Shown in pieces: positions 43,136 to 52,097 of a stretch of 64,000 nt of DNA. The stretch is taken from contig CAISLN010000039.1 in the NCBI GenBank assembly GCA_903886275.1, positions 1 to 64,000 on the forward strand, written 5' to 3'. The notes beneath the pieces are model-generated. The model had not been told where the DNA came from. It saw only the letters and a program-made list of their open reading frames with translations, and did not search any database. Origin of the DNA: an uncultured beta proteobacterium (GTDB lineage: Bacteria > Pseudomonadota > Gammaproteobacteria > Burkholderiales > Burkholderiaceae_C). The translations under genes were made by a program, and so were the position numbers. The stretch's first letter is position 1; every line of letters begins with the position of its first letter.

Positions 43136-43930
43136 ATGCCAACACTGTCACGCACGCTGGGTACCGCCATCGTCACGGGGGCGGCTGGCGATATCGGTCT
43201 GGCCATCGTGCAGCGCTTGCTGGACGGCGGCTACCGGGTCTGTGGCTGGGACCATGACCGGCAGGGCCTGGCAGCCACGGCACTGCGCTGGAAGCAGGAG
43301 CGCTATCTGCCGGTTTGGATTGACCTGCTGGACACCGCGCAGATCCCGCTGGCCGCCAGCCAAAGCCGCGCCGATGCCGACCCGGTCACGCTGCTGGTCA
43401 ACAATGCGGGCGGTGTCTCGGCCGGCACCAGCCTGCGCAACACCTCCGAGGCTGACCTTCAGCATGACCTGGGTTTGAACCTGACCGCAGCTTGGTGCTG
43501 CATGCAGGCCTTCAAGGGCGACCTTGAGGCTGCTGGCGGGGGCTCCATCATCAACATCGCCAGCATCAACGGCCTGGGTGTGTATGGCTTTCCGGGCTAT
43601 AGCGTGGCCAAGGCCGGGCTGCTGCAACTCACCCGCTTTGCTGCGGTAGAGCTGGGCAAGCGTGGGATTCGTGTCAATGCGGTGGTGCCGGGAACGGTGC
43701 AGACCAAGGCCTGGGATCCGCTGATCGCCAGGGACCCGGATGTGCTGTCGAACGCGGCCGCAATTTATCCGCTGCGGCGCGTCTCCCAGCCGCAGGACGT
43801 GGCCGGCGCGGTGGCCTTTTTGGCCGGAGCCGATGCCCGCATGGTCACCGGTGTGGCATTGGCTGTGGATGGCGGCATCAGCGCCGGCATCGATACGGTT
43901 GCTGTGCAGTTTTGCCAGGACCCGTTTTAG
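43136..43930 (+). CDS. SDR-family oxidoreductase
   Basis: A 264-residue Rossmann-fold dehydrogenase. The NAD(P) site is TGAAGDIGLAIVQRLL, with NNAGGVSAGT, and the catalytic Y-x3-K is in YSVAKAGLLQL; the catalytic serine lies in IASINGLGVY. The family includes sugar and polyol dehydrogenases, and location behind a sugar transporter makes this likely. ATG 43136 was chosen because the Rossmann motif follows closely. Convergent with hoxW. Confidence 0.9.
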   Translation: MPTLSRTLGTAIVTGAAGDIGLAIVQRLLDGGYRVCGWDHDRQGLAATALRWKQERYLPVWIDLLDTAQIPLAASQSRADADPVTLLVNNAGGVSAGTSLRNTSEADLQHDLGLNLTAAWCCMQAFKGDLEAAGGGSIINIASINGLGVYGFPGYSVAKAGLLQLTRFAAVELGKRGIRVNAVVPGTVQTKAWDPLIARDPDVLSNAAAIYPLRRVSQPQDVAGAVAFLAGADARMVTGVALAVDGGISAGIDTVAVQFCQDPF

Positions 43931-43959
43931 CTTCACGGTTGGTTTACAGCCTTCAGGCC

Positions 43960-44427
43960 TCAGGGCGTCTGGGCCATCCATTGCACAGCCCAGGCTACGG
44001 CCTCGGCCAGATGCGCTTGTGCCGCATCCGTCATCGGCTCGCCCAATGCAAACGCCTCGCCGCGTATCGCCAGCAGGGTCGTGGCGGGCGGTGCGCTGCC
44101 CTGCAGGTCCACATACACCTGCAGCAAGGCCTCGGGTGACAGCGCGTGGCTGCTGATGCTGCTGTCGCGCCGGGGCTGTACGCTGCGCACTTCAAAGGCT
44201 GCGCTGCAGTCGAGGCTGGCGTCCACCAAGAGGATGCGCGTGCGCCCCACCAGGTCCAGCGCGAATTCGATTTGCAGTTGGTAGTCGTCCAAAAACTCCA
44301 CCTGGTCTTGCAGTGGCGCCGCCAGGCTGTCGCGCAAGGCTTCCACGCACAGCGGCCCCAAGGCATCGTCACCGCGGCTGCGGTTGCCCCAGCCCAGCAC
44401 CAATAGGGGTGCCACGTTGTGGCTCAC
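43960..44427 (-). CDS. hoxW: Hydrogenase maturation protease (HoxW-like)
   Basis: About 155 residues. It opens with LLVLGWGNRSRGDDALGP, where the acidic pair and asparagine bind the hydrogenase nickel in this protease family. It cuts the C-terminal tail off HoxH after Ni insertion. GTG 44427 is chosen as a start because the motif begins a few residues later; an in-frame extension upstream would overlap hoxH by about 47 codons. No clear ribosome site, so translation may be coupled to hoxH. Confidence 0.8.
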   Translation of the reverse strand: MSHNVAPLLVLGWGNRSRGDDALGPLCVEALRDSLAAPLQDQVEFLDDYQLQIEFALDLVGRTRILLVDASLDCSAAFEVRSVQPRRDSSISSHALSPEALLQVYVDLQGSAPPATTLLAIRGEAFALGEPMTDAAQAHLAEAVAWAVQWMAQTP

Positions 44428-44470
44428 AAAAAACCAAGCGGGCAGCGCGCCCGGCGCTCCGAGCTGCGGC

Positions 44471-45985
44471 TCATGGCTCCAGTCCGATGGGGCTGCTGAT
44501 CTGGCGCTTGAGCGCACCGTCGGAGGCTTTTTGCACCCGGTCCAGTACCTGGCCCTGTGCGTCCACCAGGGTCACGTCCAGCGGCATCTGGCCCAGTGCG
44601 TGGGTGGCGCAGGACAGGCAGGGGTCGTAGGCGCGTATGGCCACCTCGATGTGGTTGAGCAAGCCTTCGGTGAGTTCGTGGCCGCTCAGATAATCGCGTG
44701 CCACCGAGCGCACCGCCTCGTTCATGGCCTGGTTGTTGTGGGTGGTGGAGACAATCAGGTTGCAGCGTGTGACCAGGTCGTCATCGCCCACGTCGTAGTC
44801 ATGGATCAGGGTGCCGCGTGGCGCCTCTATCATGCCCACGCCGCTGCGCTGGCGCACGCCACTCGTGACCAGATCGCCACTGAGCAGGGCCGGGTCGTCG
44901 AGCAGTTCGGCAATCACTTCTACTGCGTGCAGCATCTCTATCATGCGGGCCCAGTGGTAGGCCAGCGAGGCATGGACCAGGTCGCCCTGGCCCCAGGCCA
45001 CAAAGGCCTTGCGCTCTGCTTCGGCCCTTGGGCTGGGGATGAAGTCGCAGTTCTGCACGCGCGCCAAGGGGCCCACGCGGTACCAGCCCAATTCGCGCCC
45101 CAGGCTCTTCAGGTGCGGGAACTTCATGTAGCTCCAACTGCGCACCTCTTCTTCGATCAGCTCCAGGTAATTTTGGTCGCTCACCTGATCAAACAGGATG
45201 CGGCCCCGGTCATCGCGTACGCGCAGCACACCGTCGTACAAATCCATGGCGCCGTCCGCCCGCACCAGCGACAGCATGTTGGAGCGAAAGCTGCCAAAGC
45301 CGTTGTAGAGCGCCGGGTTTTGCGCATGCAACTGCTTGGCAATGTCCACCGCGTCCTGCGCCCAGGCCAGCATCTGTGGCAGCTGGCGCTTGAGCAGGTC
45401 GCGCTCCTCGGCGGTGACGAGCTTGTTGATGCCACCGGGCACGGCACCGGTGCCATGCACGCGCTTGCCGGAGGTGATGCGGATCACCTCCTGGCCAAAC
45501 TTGCGCAGCAAAATGCCTTTTTTCGCGACCTCGGGATGGGCCTGCGCCACACCAACGATATTGCGCTGGGCGACAGCCGAGTCAAAGCCAAACAGCAGGT
45601 CGGGCGAGGACAGGTGAAAGAAGTGCAGGGCGTGCGACTGCAGCATCTGGCCGTAGTGCATCATGCGGCGCACGCGGTCGGCGCTGGCGGGCACGGGGAG
45701 GGCACCGACGATGCGGTCAAAGGCCTTGGCTGCGGCCAGATGGTGCGATACCGGACAGATGCCGCACAGGCGCTGCACCATCACCGGCACCTCCCAGTAG
45801 GGACGGCCCTCGATGAACTTCTCAAAGCCACGGAATTCGACGATGTGCAGGCGCGCTTGCTGCACCACGTTGTGTTCGTCGAGCAGCAGCGTCACCTTGC
45901 CATGGCCCTCCACGCGCGACACCGGGTCGATGGCGACGCGGCGCAGGCCCTCGGGATGGGCGGCAGTTTCCAATGCGAATGTCAT
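44471..45985 (-). CDS. hoxH: NAD-reducing [NiFe] hydrogenase large subunit HoxH
   Basis: A 504-residue catalytic subunit. The Ni-Fe ligands are the N-terminal pair in RLCGICPVSH and the C-terminal pair in DPCLSCATH; after the latter comes ALGQMPLDVTLVDAQGQVLDRV and a further tail to residue 504. The protease HoxW should cut near CATH-A. Together with HoxY it forms the hydrogenase half of the soluble H2:NAD+ oxidoreductase. It starts 9 bp after hoxY. Confidence 0.97.
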   Translation of the reverse strand: MTFALETAAHPEGLRRVAIDPVSRVEGHGKVTLLLDEHNVVQQARLHIVEFRGFEKFIEGRPYWEVPVMVQRLCGICPVSHHLAAAKAFDRIVGALPVPASADRVRRMMHYGQMLQSHALHFFHLSSPDLLFGFDSAVAQRNIVGVAQAHPEVAKKGILLRKFGQEVIRITSGKRVHGTGAVPGGINKLVTAEERDLLKRQLPQMLAWAQDAVDIAKQLHAQNPALYNGFGSFRSNMLSLVRADGAMDLYDGVLRVRDDRGRILFDQVSDQNYLELIEEEVRSWSYMKFPHLKSLGRELGWYRVGPLARVQNCDFIPSPRAEAERKAFVAWGQGDLVHASLAYHWARMIEMLHAVEVIAELLDDPALLSGDLVTSGVRQRSGVGMIEAPRGTLIHDYDVGDDDLVTRCNLIVSTTHNNQAMNEAVRSVARDYLSGHELTEGLLNHIEVAIRAYDPCLSCATHALGQMPLDVTLVDAQGQVLDRVQKASDGALKRQISSPIGLEP

Positions 45986-45994
45986 GGGTGATTC

Positions 45995-46588
45995 CTAGTC
46001 GTAATGGATCAGCCCGTGGCCCAACTGCGGCGTGCGCCCGGCAATCAGGTCGTTCAAAAAGCTCCAGATGGCGTCGCCCGAGGGCGGGCAGCCGGGCAAA
46101 AAGTAGTCCACATGCACCACCTCGTGGATGGGGTGCACATGGTTCAGTGGCAGGGGCAACTCGGGGTCGTCTGGTACCTGTGCGCCAGGGCTGCTGCCGG
46201 TCTGGTGGCAGTACACATCGCGCAGCATCTGGCCCACATCGCGCTGGTTGCGCTGCGCCGGCAGGCCGCCATTGATGGCGCAGGCGCCCACGGCCACCAG
46301 CACCTTGCAGTGGGCGCGAAACTCGCGCAGCACATGCACGTTTTCGGCATTGCACAGACCGCCCTCGATCAGGCCGATGTCGCAGCGGCCTATGGTTTTG
46401 ATGTCGGTGAGCGGCGAGCGGTCAAACTCCACCAGCTCCAGCAGCGGCAATATGCGCTCGTCGATGTCGAGCAGCGACATGTGGCAACCAAAGCAGCCGG
46501 CCAGCGACACGGTGGCGAGCTTGAGTTTGCGCGGTGCGTGCAGGGGGGTCTGCACAAGGCCTGCGCCCTGGTTCAAGATCGCACTCAT
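45995..46588 (-). CDS. hoxY: NAD-reducing hydrogenase small subunit HoxY
   Basis: A 197-residue subunit that carries the proximal [4Fe-4S] cluster. Cysteines lie in SLAGCFGCHMSLLDIDE, GGLCNAENV, VGACAING and LPGCPPSGDAIW. It is short because soluble HoxY lacks the signal peptide and C-terminal cluster region of membrane hydrogenases. ATG 46588 overlaps the hoxU stop (ATGA). Confidence 0.96.
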   Translation of the reverse strand: MSAILNQGAGLVQTPLHAPRKLKLATVSLAGCFGCHMSLLDIDERILPLLELVEFDRSPLTDIKTIGRCDIGLIEGGLCNAENVHVLREFRAHCKVLVAVGACAINGGLPAQRNQRDVGQMLRDVYCHQTGSSPGAQVPDDPELPLPLNHVHPIHEVVHVDYFLPGCPPSGDAIWSFLNDLIAGRTPQLGHGLIHYD

Positions 46589-47319
46589 AGCCCACCTCCT
46601 TCAACCTGTTGCGATATCGGCTTGGCATCGAAGGTGCGCTGGCCTATGGGAATCACAAAACCACGGCGCTTGTGCAGAATCACGCCAGTGGGGCAGATGT
46701 TGGCGGCGCGGTCGGTGGGCAAAAAATGGCTGTCTCCGAGTTGGCCGCTGGGGCTGTTGACCAGCAGGTGCGTATGGATGCCGTGGCCACCGATGGCAAA
46801 CACATCCTTGTGGTCGGCCTGTTGGCTGGCGCGCATGCACAGGCCGCACAGAATGCAACGGTTCAGATCCAGCATCATGTCGGGGTGCGTGGCATCGACC
46901 GGTCGGTCCGGGTAGAACTCTTCAAAGTGGGGCCCTTCCATGCCCATGGCGTAGGCCGTGGCCTGCAGGCTGCAATTGCCGCTTTTCTCGCAGGAGGGGC
47001 AGAAGTGGTTGCCCTCGACAAACAGCATTTGCAGCATGGTCTTGCGCTGCGCATTGAGCTCGGGCGTGTCGCTCTCCACCTCCTGGCCCGAGGCCGCATG
47101 CACGGTGCAGGCCGCACCGGTGCGGCCATTGACCTTGACGGTGCAGATGCGACAAGACCCGGCCGCGCCAAACTCCGGGTGCCAGCACAGATGCGGTATG
47201 TAATGGCCGGCGCGGGTGGCGGCCTGCAGGATGGATTCGCCATGGCCAAACTCGACCTCTTCGCCGTCCAGCGAGAAGGTGCCCGGCGTGAGGGCGTCTA
47301 TGCGGTGCGGGTTGTTCAT
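46585..47319 (-). CDS. hoxU: NAD-reducing hydrogenase diaphorase subunit HoxU
   Basis: A 244-residue NuoG-like ferredoxin subunit. It has a [2Fe-2S] domain (CWHPEFGAAGSCRICTVKVNGRTGAAC), a His-Cys3 site (HFCPSCEKSGNC), and two 4Fe-4S-type blocks (RCILCGLCMRASQ and ANICPTGVIL). It passes electrons from the hydrogenase unit to HoxF. Overlaps both neighbours by 4 bp (ATGA). Confidence 0.95.
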   Translation of the reverse strand: MNNPHRIDALTPGTFSLDGEEVEFGHGESILQAATRAGHYIPHLCWHPEFGAAGSCRICTVKVNGRTGAACTVHAASGQEVESDTPELNAQRKTMLQMLFVEGNHFCPSCEKSGNCSLQATAYAMGMEGPHFEEFYPDRPVDATHPDMMLDLNRCILCGLCMRASQQADHKDVFAIGGHGIHTHLLVNSPSGQLGDSHFLPTDRAANICPTGVILHKRRGFVIPIGQRTFDAKPISQQVEGGGL

Positions 47320-49106
47320 GCCATGTTCTCCAGGTGGGCGCCGCTGTCGTCGCGCCCGGTGGCCAGGCGTGCCTGCGACAGCTCGGCATCCATGTCAAAG
47401 CCGGGTGCAAAGTGCAGCGACTGCAAATGCTTTTCGTAGGCCGGGCGAAACTTGGTGATGGTGTCGCGCAGCGGGTTGCAGGCGGCGGCTCCCAGGCCGC
47501 AATGGGTGGCGCCATGCATGAGCTTGTCCAACTCATACAAGACCTGCACATCTTCGGAGGAGCCATAACCCCTGCGCAACTTGTCCATGCGCCGCACCAC
47601 CAGTTCGGTGCCGACGCGACAGGGCGTGCAAAAGCCACAGCTCTCATGGGCAAAAAATTGGGCAAAGTTGCGCGCCACCTCGAACATGTCGCGGCTGCGG
47701 TCAAACACCATAAAGGCGCCGGCCGTGGGCACATCTTCAAAGCCTATGCGCCGGCCAAATTCCAGCGGCGACAGACACACGCCACTGGGTCCGCCCACCT
47801 GCACCGCCTGCGTGTTGGTGGCGCCGCAGTCTTCTAGGATGCGGCCTATGCGGGTGCCAAAGGGGTACTCGTACAGGCCCGGGCGCTCGCAGTCGCCAGA
47901 GACCGAATGGATCTTGGTGCCGGTGGATTGCGGCGTGCCAATCTTGGCCCACCAGTCGCCGCCATGCACCGCAATATGGGTGGCAGCGGCAAAGGTTTCT
48001 ACGTTGTTGACGGTGGTGGGTTGGCCCAGATAACCGGCCTCCACCGGAAAGGGCGGGCGTATGCGCGGCGTACCGCGTTTGCCTTCGAGCGACTCGATCA
48101 GTGCCGACTCTTCGCCGCACACATAGGCACCCGCGCCCACATGGATGCGGATGTCAAAGTCAAAGCCGCCCAGGCCCTGTATCGCCTTGCCCAACAGCTG
48201 CTGTTCGCGCCGGCGCTGCAGCACGCCTTCCAAAGGCTCCAGCAGGTGGCGGTACTCGCCGCGCAGGTACACCAGCCCCTGGCGCGCACCCACCACCAAA
48301 GCGGCAATCGCCATGCCCTCAAACACCGTGTCGGCAAAGCTGGAGAGCAGCACCCGGTCCTTGAAGGTGCCGGGCTCGCCCTCGTCGGCATTGCACACCA
48401 CGTAATGGGTCTGGCCGTTGAAGTTGCGACACAGTTGCCACTTGGTTCCGGTGGCAAAGCCGGCCCCGCCGCGCCCGCGCAGTTTGGAGCGTTTGATGTC
48501 ATCGAGCATGCCCTGCGGGCCACGCGCAATGGCCGCCGCAATGGCCTGACCCAGTGGGGGCTGTGCGCCGAGTTTGATATCGGCCAAGCGGATTTGGTCG
48601 TCCACGCGCGACCACTCTGCGGGCCATTGCGCCACCGGCACCTGGGTCTCTATCAGTGCGGCCATATGCTCGATGCGCGCCGGCGTCAGGCGCGTGACGA
48701 CCTGGTGGTGGTTGATGAGTGCTGCGGGCCCCTGGTCGCACAGGCCGGTGCAAGAGGTGGCGGCCACGCTGACCCGGCCGTCCTGGCGCATCACACCGGG
48801 CTGCACCTTGAGGCGATCGCACAGGGCCTGCATCAGCGCCTCGCTGCCCAGCATGCGGTCGGTGATGTTGTCGCTCAGCAGCACGCGGTACTGGCCGACC
48901 GGACGGGTGTGAAAGAAGCGGTAAAAACCCGCCACGCCCTCCACCTGGGCCAGCGGCAAATGCAGGGCATCGGCAATCTGGCCCAGCGTCTCACGCGAAA
49001 TCCAATGCTGCTCGGCCTGCACCTCGCGCAGCACCTGCACCAGTTGGTGGGGTGCGTGTTGGTGGCGCGTCAAAAGCGTTTCAAGCCAGGCATGGTGGTG
49101 GGTCAT
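47316..49106 (-). CDS. hoxF: NAD-reducing hydrogenase diaphorase subunit HoxF
   Basis: A 596-residue subunit that holds FMN and reduces NAD+. The first 150 residues are a NuoE-like [2Fe-2S] domain (SCTGLCDQGP), then a NuoF domain: FMN site GRGGAGFATGTKW, NAD site GAYVCGEESALIESLEG, and the 4Fe-4S site ESCGFCTPCRVGTE with a fourth cysteine in THCGLGAAACNP. ATG 49106 is preferred to TTG 49133. First gene of the hox operon. Confidence 0.95.
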   Translation of the reverse strand: MTHHHAWLETLLTRHQHAPHQLVQVLREVQAEQHWISRETLGQIADALHLPLAQVEGVAGFYRFFHTRPVGQYRVLLSDNITDRMLGSEALMQALCDRLKVQPGVMRQDGRVSVAATSCTGLCDQGPAALINHHQVVTRLTPARIEHMAALIETQVPVAQWPAEWSRVDDQIRLADIKLGAQPPLGQAIAAAIARGPQGMLDDIKRSKLRGRGGAGFATGTKWQLCRNFNGQTHYVVCNADEGEPGTFKDRVLLSSFADTVFEGMAIAALVVGARQGLVYLRGEYRHLLEPLEGVLQRRREQQLLGKAIQGLGGFDFDIRIHVGAGAYVCGEESALIESLEGKRGTPRIRPPFPVEAGYLGQPTTVNNVETFAAATHIAVHGGDWWAKIGTPQSTGTKIHSVSGDCERPGLYEYPFGTRIGRILEDCGATNTQAVQVGGPSGVCLSPLEFGRRIGFEDVPTAGAFMVFDRSRDMFEVARNFAQFFAHESCGFCTPCRVGTELVVRRMDKLRRGYGSSEDVQVLYELDKLMHGATHCGLGAAACNPLRDTITKFRPAYEKHLQSLHFAPGFDMDAELSQARLATGRDDSGAHLENMA

Positions 49107-49454
49107 AAGGGTCCAATCCAGTGGGCGTTGCAAGCAGAGGCAGGCAGCGCGTTTTTACCATGGCAAGGTGCAAAGGCAATGACATAGGTCATTGGCAAAC
49201 CCGCCCCTGCGCGGGGCATGCGGGGCACGCGGGACTGGGTGTTCCTTGCACCAACTAAATGCATGGCTTAAGGGTAAACACGCGCGACGGTGCACCGTGA
49301 ATGCGCTATTTTCCAGACACTGTTTTTTACTTCACCGTGATGGAGATTTCCGACCGATAGGGTCGTCATGCCTTGGTGTTTTTTTTCAGGCCCGCATCTT
49401 GCGTGCGACTGAAGCTGCGATCCGTTTCTCTTCCCCCAAAAGAAAGTTAGTACC
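49107..49454. other. Divergent regulatory region between hox operon and livK
   Basis: About 350 bp without a gene. It contains a perfect 7-4-7 palindrome (49177-49194) and a GC-rich stretch (49200-49235) that can fold. On the plus side, ACTTCACCGTGATGGAG and a T-rich run at 49380 precede the livK start, and no clear sigma70 pair could be assigned. Both operons probably start here. Confidence 0.6.
49177..49194. promoter_or_regulatory. Palindromic operator upstream of hox operon (CRP/FNR-like)
   Basis: CAATGAC-ATAG-GTCATTG, a perfect 7-bp inverted repeat with 4-nt spacer. The TGAC-N4-GTCA core resembles FixK/DNR-type sites (TTGAC-N4-GTCAA), though the outer bases differ. It lies 71 bp upstream of hoxF, on the side where an activator would act. 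Confidence 0.6.
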
Positions 49455-50585
49455 ATGCCATTCAAATCCAAACTGCTCCCTCTGTCGATTGCCGCCATCG
49501 CCCTGTCCATGGGTGCAATGGCCCAAGCCGAAGACCTGGTCGTCAAGATCGGCCACACCGGCCCGCTGTCGGGCTCCAACGCCTTTGCCGGCAAGGACAA
49601 CGAAAACGGCGTGCGCATGGGCGTGGATGAAGTCAACGCCAAGAAGATGATGGTCGCAGGCAAGACCCTGAAGTTCGAGCTGGTGTCCGAAGACGACCAG
49701 TGCGACCCCAAGTCCGGCGTGTCCGTGGCGCAAAAGATGACCGATGCTGGCATCAAGTTTGTGATGGGCCCCTATTGCTCCGGCGTGGCCATTCCCTCTT
49801 CCAAGGTGTATGACGAAGGCGGCACCATTTTGTCCACCGTGGGCAGCAACCCCAAGGTCACCATGGGCGGCTACAAGAGCGTGTTTCGCATCATTGCCGG
49901 TGACAACCTGATTGGAACCTCCATGGCCCAGTACGCGGTCAACGGCCTCAAGGCCAAGACCGCCGGCGTGATCGACGACCGCACCGCCTTTGGCCAGGGT
50001 CTGGCAGAAGAGTTCATCAAGGAAGCCAAAAACCTGGGCCTGACCATCGTCGGCCAGGAGTACACCACCGACAAGTCCACCGACTTCAATGCCATCCTGA
50101 CCACCATGAAGTCCAAGGCGCCGGATGTGATTTTCTACGGCGGCTATGCCGGTCAGGCCGGCCCCATGGCCAGGCAGTTAAAGGGTCTGGGCATCAAGGC
50201 CAAGATTTTGGGCGGCGATGCCATTTGCTCGCCCGAGACCGGTAAGCTCGCGGGCGACGCTGCCAACGACACCGTGTACTGCGCCATGGGTGGCGCGATC
50301 CTGGACAAGGTGGCTGCAGGCCCGGCGTTCAAGGCAGCCTACAAGAAGCGCTTTAACCAGGACCCGGATGCCTACGCTGCGTCCTTCTTTGACCAGACCC
50401 TGTTCTTGGCCACCACCATGTCCAAGCTCGGCACGATTGATTCGGCCAAGGTCAGTGCCGAACTGCACAAGGCCAGCTACAAGGGCATAGTCACCACCTA
50501 CGCCTATGACGACAAGGGCAACCTGCAAAAGGCGCCCATCACCGTCTACGGCTTCAAGGCCGGCGTGCCCGTGCCCTTGCAATAA
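49455..50585 (+). CDS. Branched-chain amino acid ABC transporter substrate-binding protein
   Basis: A 376-residue periplasmic protein with a signal peptide ending in AMAQA near residue 25. LivK-type blocks are IKIGHTGPLSGSNAFAGKDNENGVRMGVDEVN and VYDEGGTILSTVGSNPKVT. It binds leucine, isoleucine or valine, or a related amide/amino acid. No permease or ATPase genes follow in the window; a terminator-like hairpin and the porin gene come next, so it is a lone binding protein, as in many Burkholderiales. Confidence 0.93.
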   Translation: MPFKSKLLPLSIAAIALSMGAMAQAEDLVVKIGHTGPLSGSNAFAGKDNENGVRMGVDEVNAKKMMVAGKTLKFELVSEDDQCDPKSGVSVAQKMTDAGIKFVMGPYCSGVAIPSSKVYDEGGTILSTVGSNPKVTMGGYKSVFRIIAGDNLIGTSMAQYAVNGLKAKTAGVIDDRTAFGQGLAEEFIKEAKNLGLTIVGQEYTTDKSTDFNAILTTMKSKAPDVIFYGGYAGQAGPMARQLKGLGIKAKILGGDAICSPETGKLAGDAANDTVYCAMGGAILDKVAAGPAFKAAYKKRFNQDPDAYAASFFDQTLFLATTMSKLGTIDSAKVSAELHKASYKGIVTTYAYDDKGNLQKAPITVYGFKAGVPVPLQ

Positions 50586-50616
50586 AACGTTCACGCGTCA
50601 AGCGTGTGTCAATGGG

Positions 50617-50646
50617 GCAGCAGCTGTAATGGCCGCTGCTTTTTTT
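50617..50646 (+). terminator. Terminator after livK
   Basis: GCAGC...GCTGC-type stem around 50618-50640 followed by T7 (50640-50646). The stem is imperfect. Confidence 0.6.
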
Positions 50647-50693
50647 GTGCCAAGCGTGCAGAGGCAGTATCAGCAAGCAGGTTTTCTGTGGCA

Positions 50694-50720
50694 TAAAAAA
50701 GGGTGCTCTTGCGAGCACCC
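50694..50720 (-). terminator. Terminator of the porin gene
   Basis: Stem GGGTGCTC (50701-50708), loop TTGC, GAGCACCC (50713-50720). On the minus strand the hairpin is followed by six T, which fits the end of the porin transcript. Confidence 0.88.
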
Positions 50721-50765
50721 GTAAAGTTCTACCTTGGATTGAAAAAGACTAACTAGCTCACACGA

Positions 50766-51716
50766 TTAGAAATCGTAGTGCACGCGCACGCGGAAGGCAT
50801 CCACATCCTGGCTCTTGTTCAGAACGCTGTCTTTCAGCGTGGAGTGGGAGATGGCCGGAGTGATGGAAGCGCCCGCCACGCCAAACAGGGGAATGCTGTA
50901 GGAAGCGTGCACGGTCTGGACCTGTAGATCGCCACCCACTTGGTCATTCTTGGCCGAAACCACACCGGCGGCGAAGGCACCGATCTGACCGTTAACGGCC
51001 AAAGAAGTCATCTTGTTGTCCGTGGCTGCATCCGATTTGCCTTGGGCAAAGTTCAGGTTGACAGCCATGCCGTTGGCGGAGTAACCGGCGGTAAAGCCCA
51101 TGCCGTCGACATTGCGGCCGGACAGGTATTTGCCGACTTCAGCAGCCAGTTTCACCGTGACGGCGCCAGTGGAGAAAGTCAGCACAGGGCGTGTACCCTT
51201 GACGCCAGTAGCACCCAAGGCGGTGTCGGTTGCATCGATCAGGCCCAGTTCAAAATTCAAGGCGCTGTTCACAGTGAACATGCCAGCGGCATGGAATTTT
51301 TCGGAACGGCCGCGCAACAGGTTGGTGCCATACACAGTGCCTGCGTGGATGACCACGGTGTCTTGAGCGATGGGGAACAGGTCGGCAGCTTCAAAGCGGC
51401 CGAGCTTGACGCTGGCGCTGTTGGAGCCGAGTTGGGCCCACAGGTCATCGGTGCCAGCGCCGCCGCCCTTTTGGGCCAGCAAGGTGGCACGGCCGGTGAC
51501 GAAGTAGTCGGTGCCAGCCTTTTGGGAAATATTCAATTCCAGGCGGCCGCTCTGTTCCATGCCGGTGCCGGCAGAGCCGAGCTTGCTGCCGCTGTTGTAG
51601 GTGCTGTCGAGCTCGATGTTGGCGTCTACATTGGCTGCAGCGAAGGCGGCAGGTGCCATTGCGATGCATGCGGCCACTGATGTTGCCCGCAGGATGCGTT
51701 TGGAAATTTGCGTCAT
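50766..51716 (-). CDS. Gram-negative porin
   Basis: A 316-residue outer-membrane barrel. It has a signal peptide (ISKRILRATSVAACIAMAPAAFA), alternating strands throughout and a C-terminal phenylalanine (VRVHYDF), as barrel assembly requires. The type is the 16-strand Burkholderiales general porin, though at about 295 mature residues it is short for that class (usually about 330-350). ATG 51716 is chosen with AGAGA upstream; ATG 51728 is four codons earlier. Confidence 0.9.
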   Translation of the reverse strand: MTQISKRILRATSVAACIAMAPAAFAAANVDANIELDSTYNSGSKLGSAGTGMEQSGRLELNISQKAGTDYFVTGRATLLAQKGGGAGTDDLWAQLGSNSASVKLGRFEAADLFPIAQDTVVIHAGTVYGTNLLRGRSEKFHAAGMFTVNSALNFELGLIDATDTALGATGVKGTRPVLTFSTGAVTVKLAAEVGKYLSGRNVDGMGFTAGYSANGMAVNLNFAQGKSDAATDNKMTSLAVNGQIGAFAAGVVSAKNDQVGGDLQVQTVHASYSIPLFGVAGASITPAISHSTLKDSVLNKSQDVDAFRVRVHYDF

Positions 51717-51728
51717 TTTGTCTCTCAT

Positions 51729-52097
51729 GTATTTTGTAAGTGAGGCGAAAACAATCTGTATTCGCCGCCTTTGTTCCTTGGGGAACGGTTTGATTTTCGA
51801 GAGCCGGCTGCGGCTTGCGCCACCTGCTCGGGATTACCCCGATGCGGGTTACCAAGGGGTAACCCGTGGTGGACTTGCAGTTCTTTGTATGAATAGGAAA
51901 ACCATACAGATGGTTTACAGTGCAGACACAAAAATTTCTAAAATGCATTTGTATTTGAAATTTTTTTCAAAAAAGTGTCGGAGTTACACCACAAAACAAG
52001 CTGCATTCATCACTGCTTCACATTCGCCTGGGTCGTTGGGCCAGCGCCCAGGCCCCATACTGGGTTGCAGTACGCCAACAAGCAGGAAAAAATACAG
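51729..52097. other. Divergent region between porin and dadA-like gene
   Basis: About 370 bp without a gene. It holds a perfect palindrome CGGGTTACC, loop AAGG, GGTAACCCG (51845-51866) and ACCAT, ACAG, ATGGT (51901-51914). AT-rich runs at 51941-51975 could hold promoters for either gene. The strong palindrome may be an operator; I cannot assign a regulator. Confidence 0.6.
51845..51866. promoter_or_regulatory. Perfect palindrome, possible operator
   Basis: Two 9-bp arms, CGGGTTACC and GGTAACCCG, with a 4-nt AAGG spacer. It lies 130 bp upstream of the porin start and 230 bp upstream of the dadA-like gene. No regulator family is recognised. Confidence 0.5.

Noticed and set aside
44384-45991. 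A 535-codon plus-strand frame opposite hoxH
   Set aside because: Complement of a secure [NiFe] hydrogenase gene with no domain of its own.
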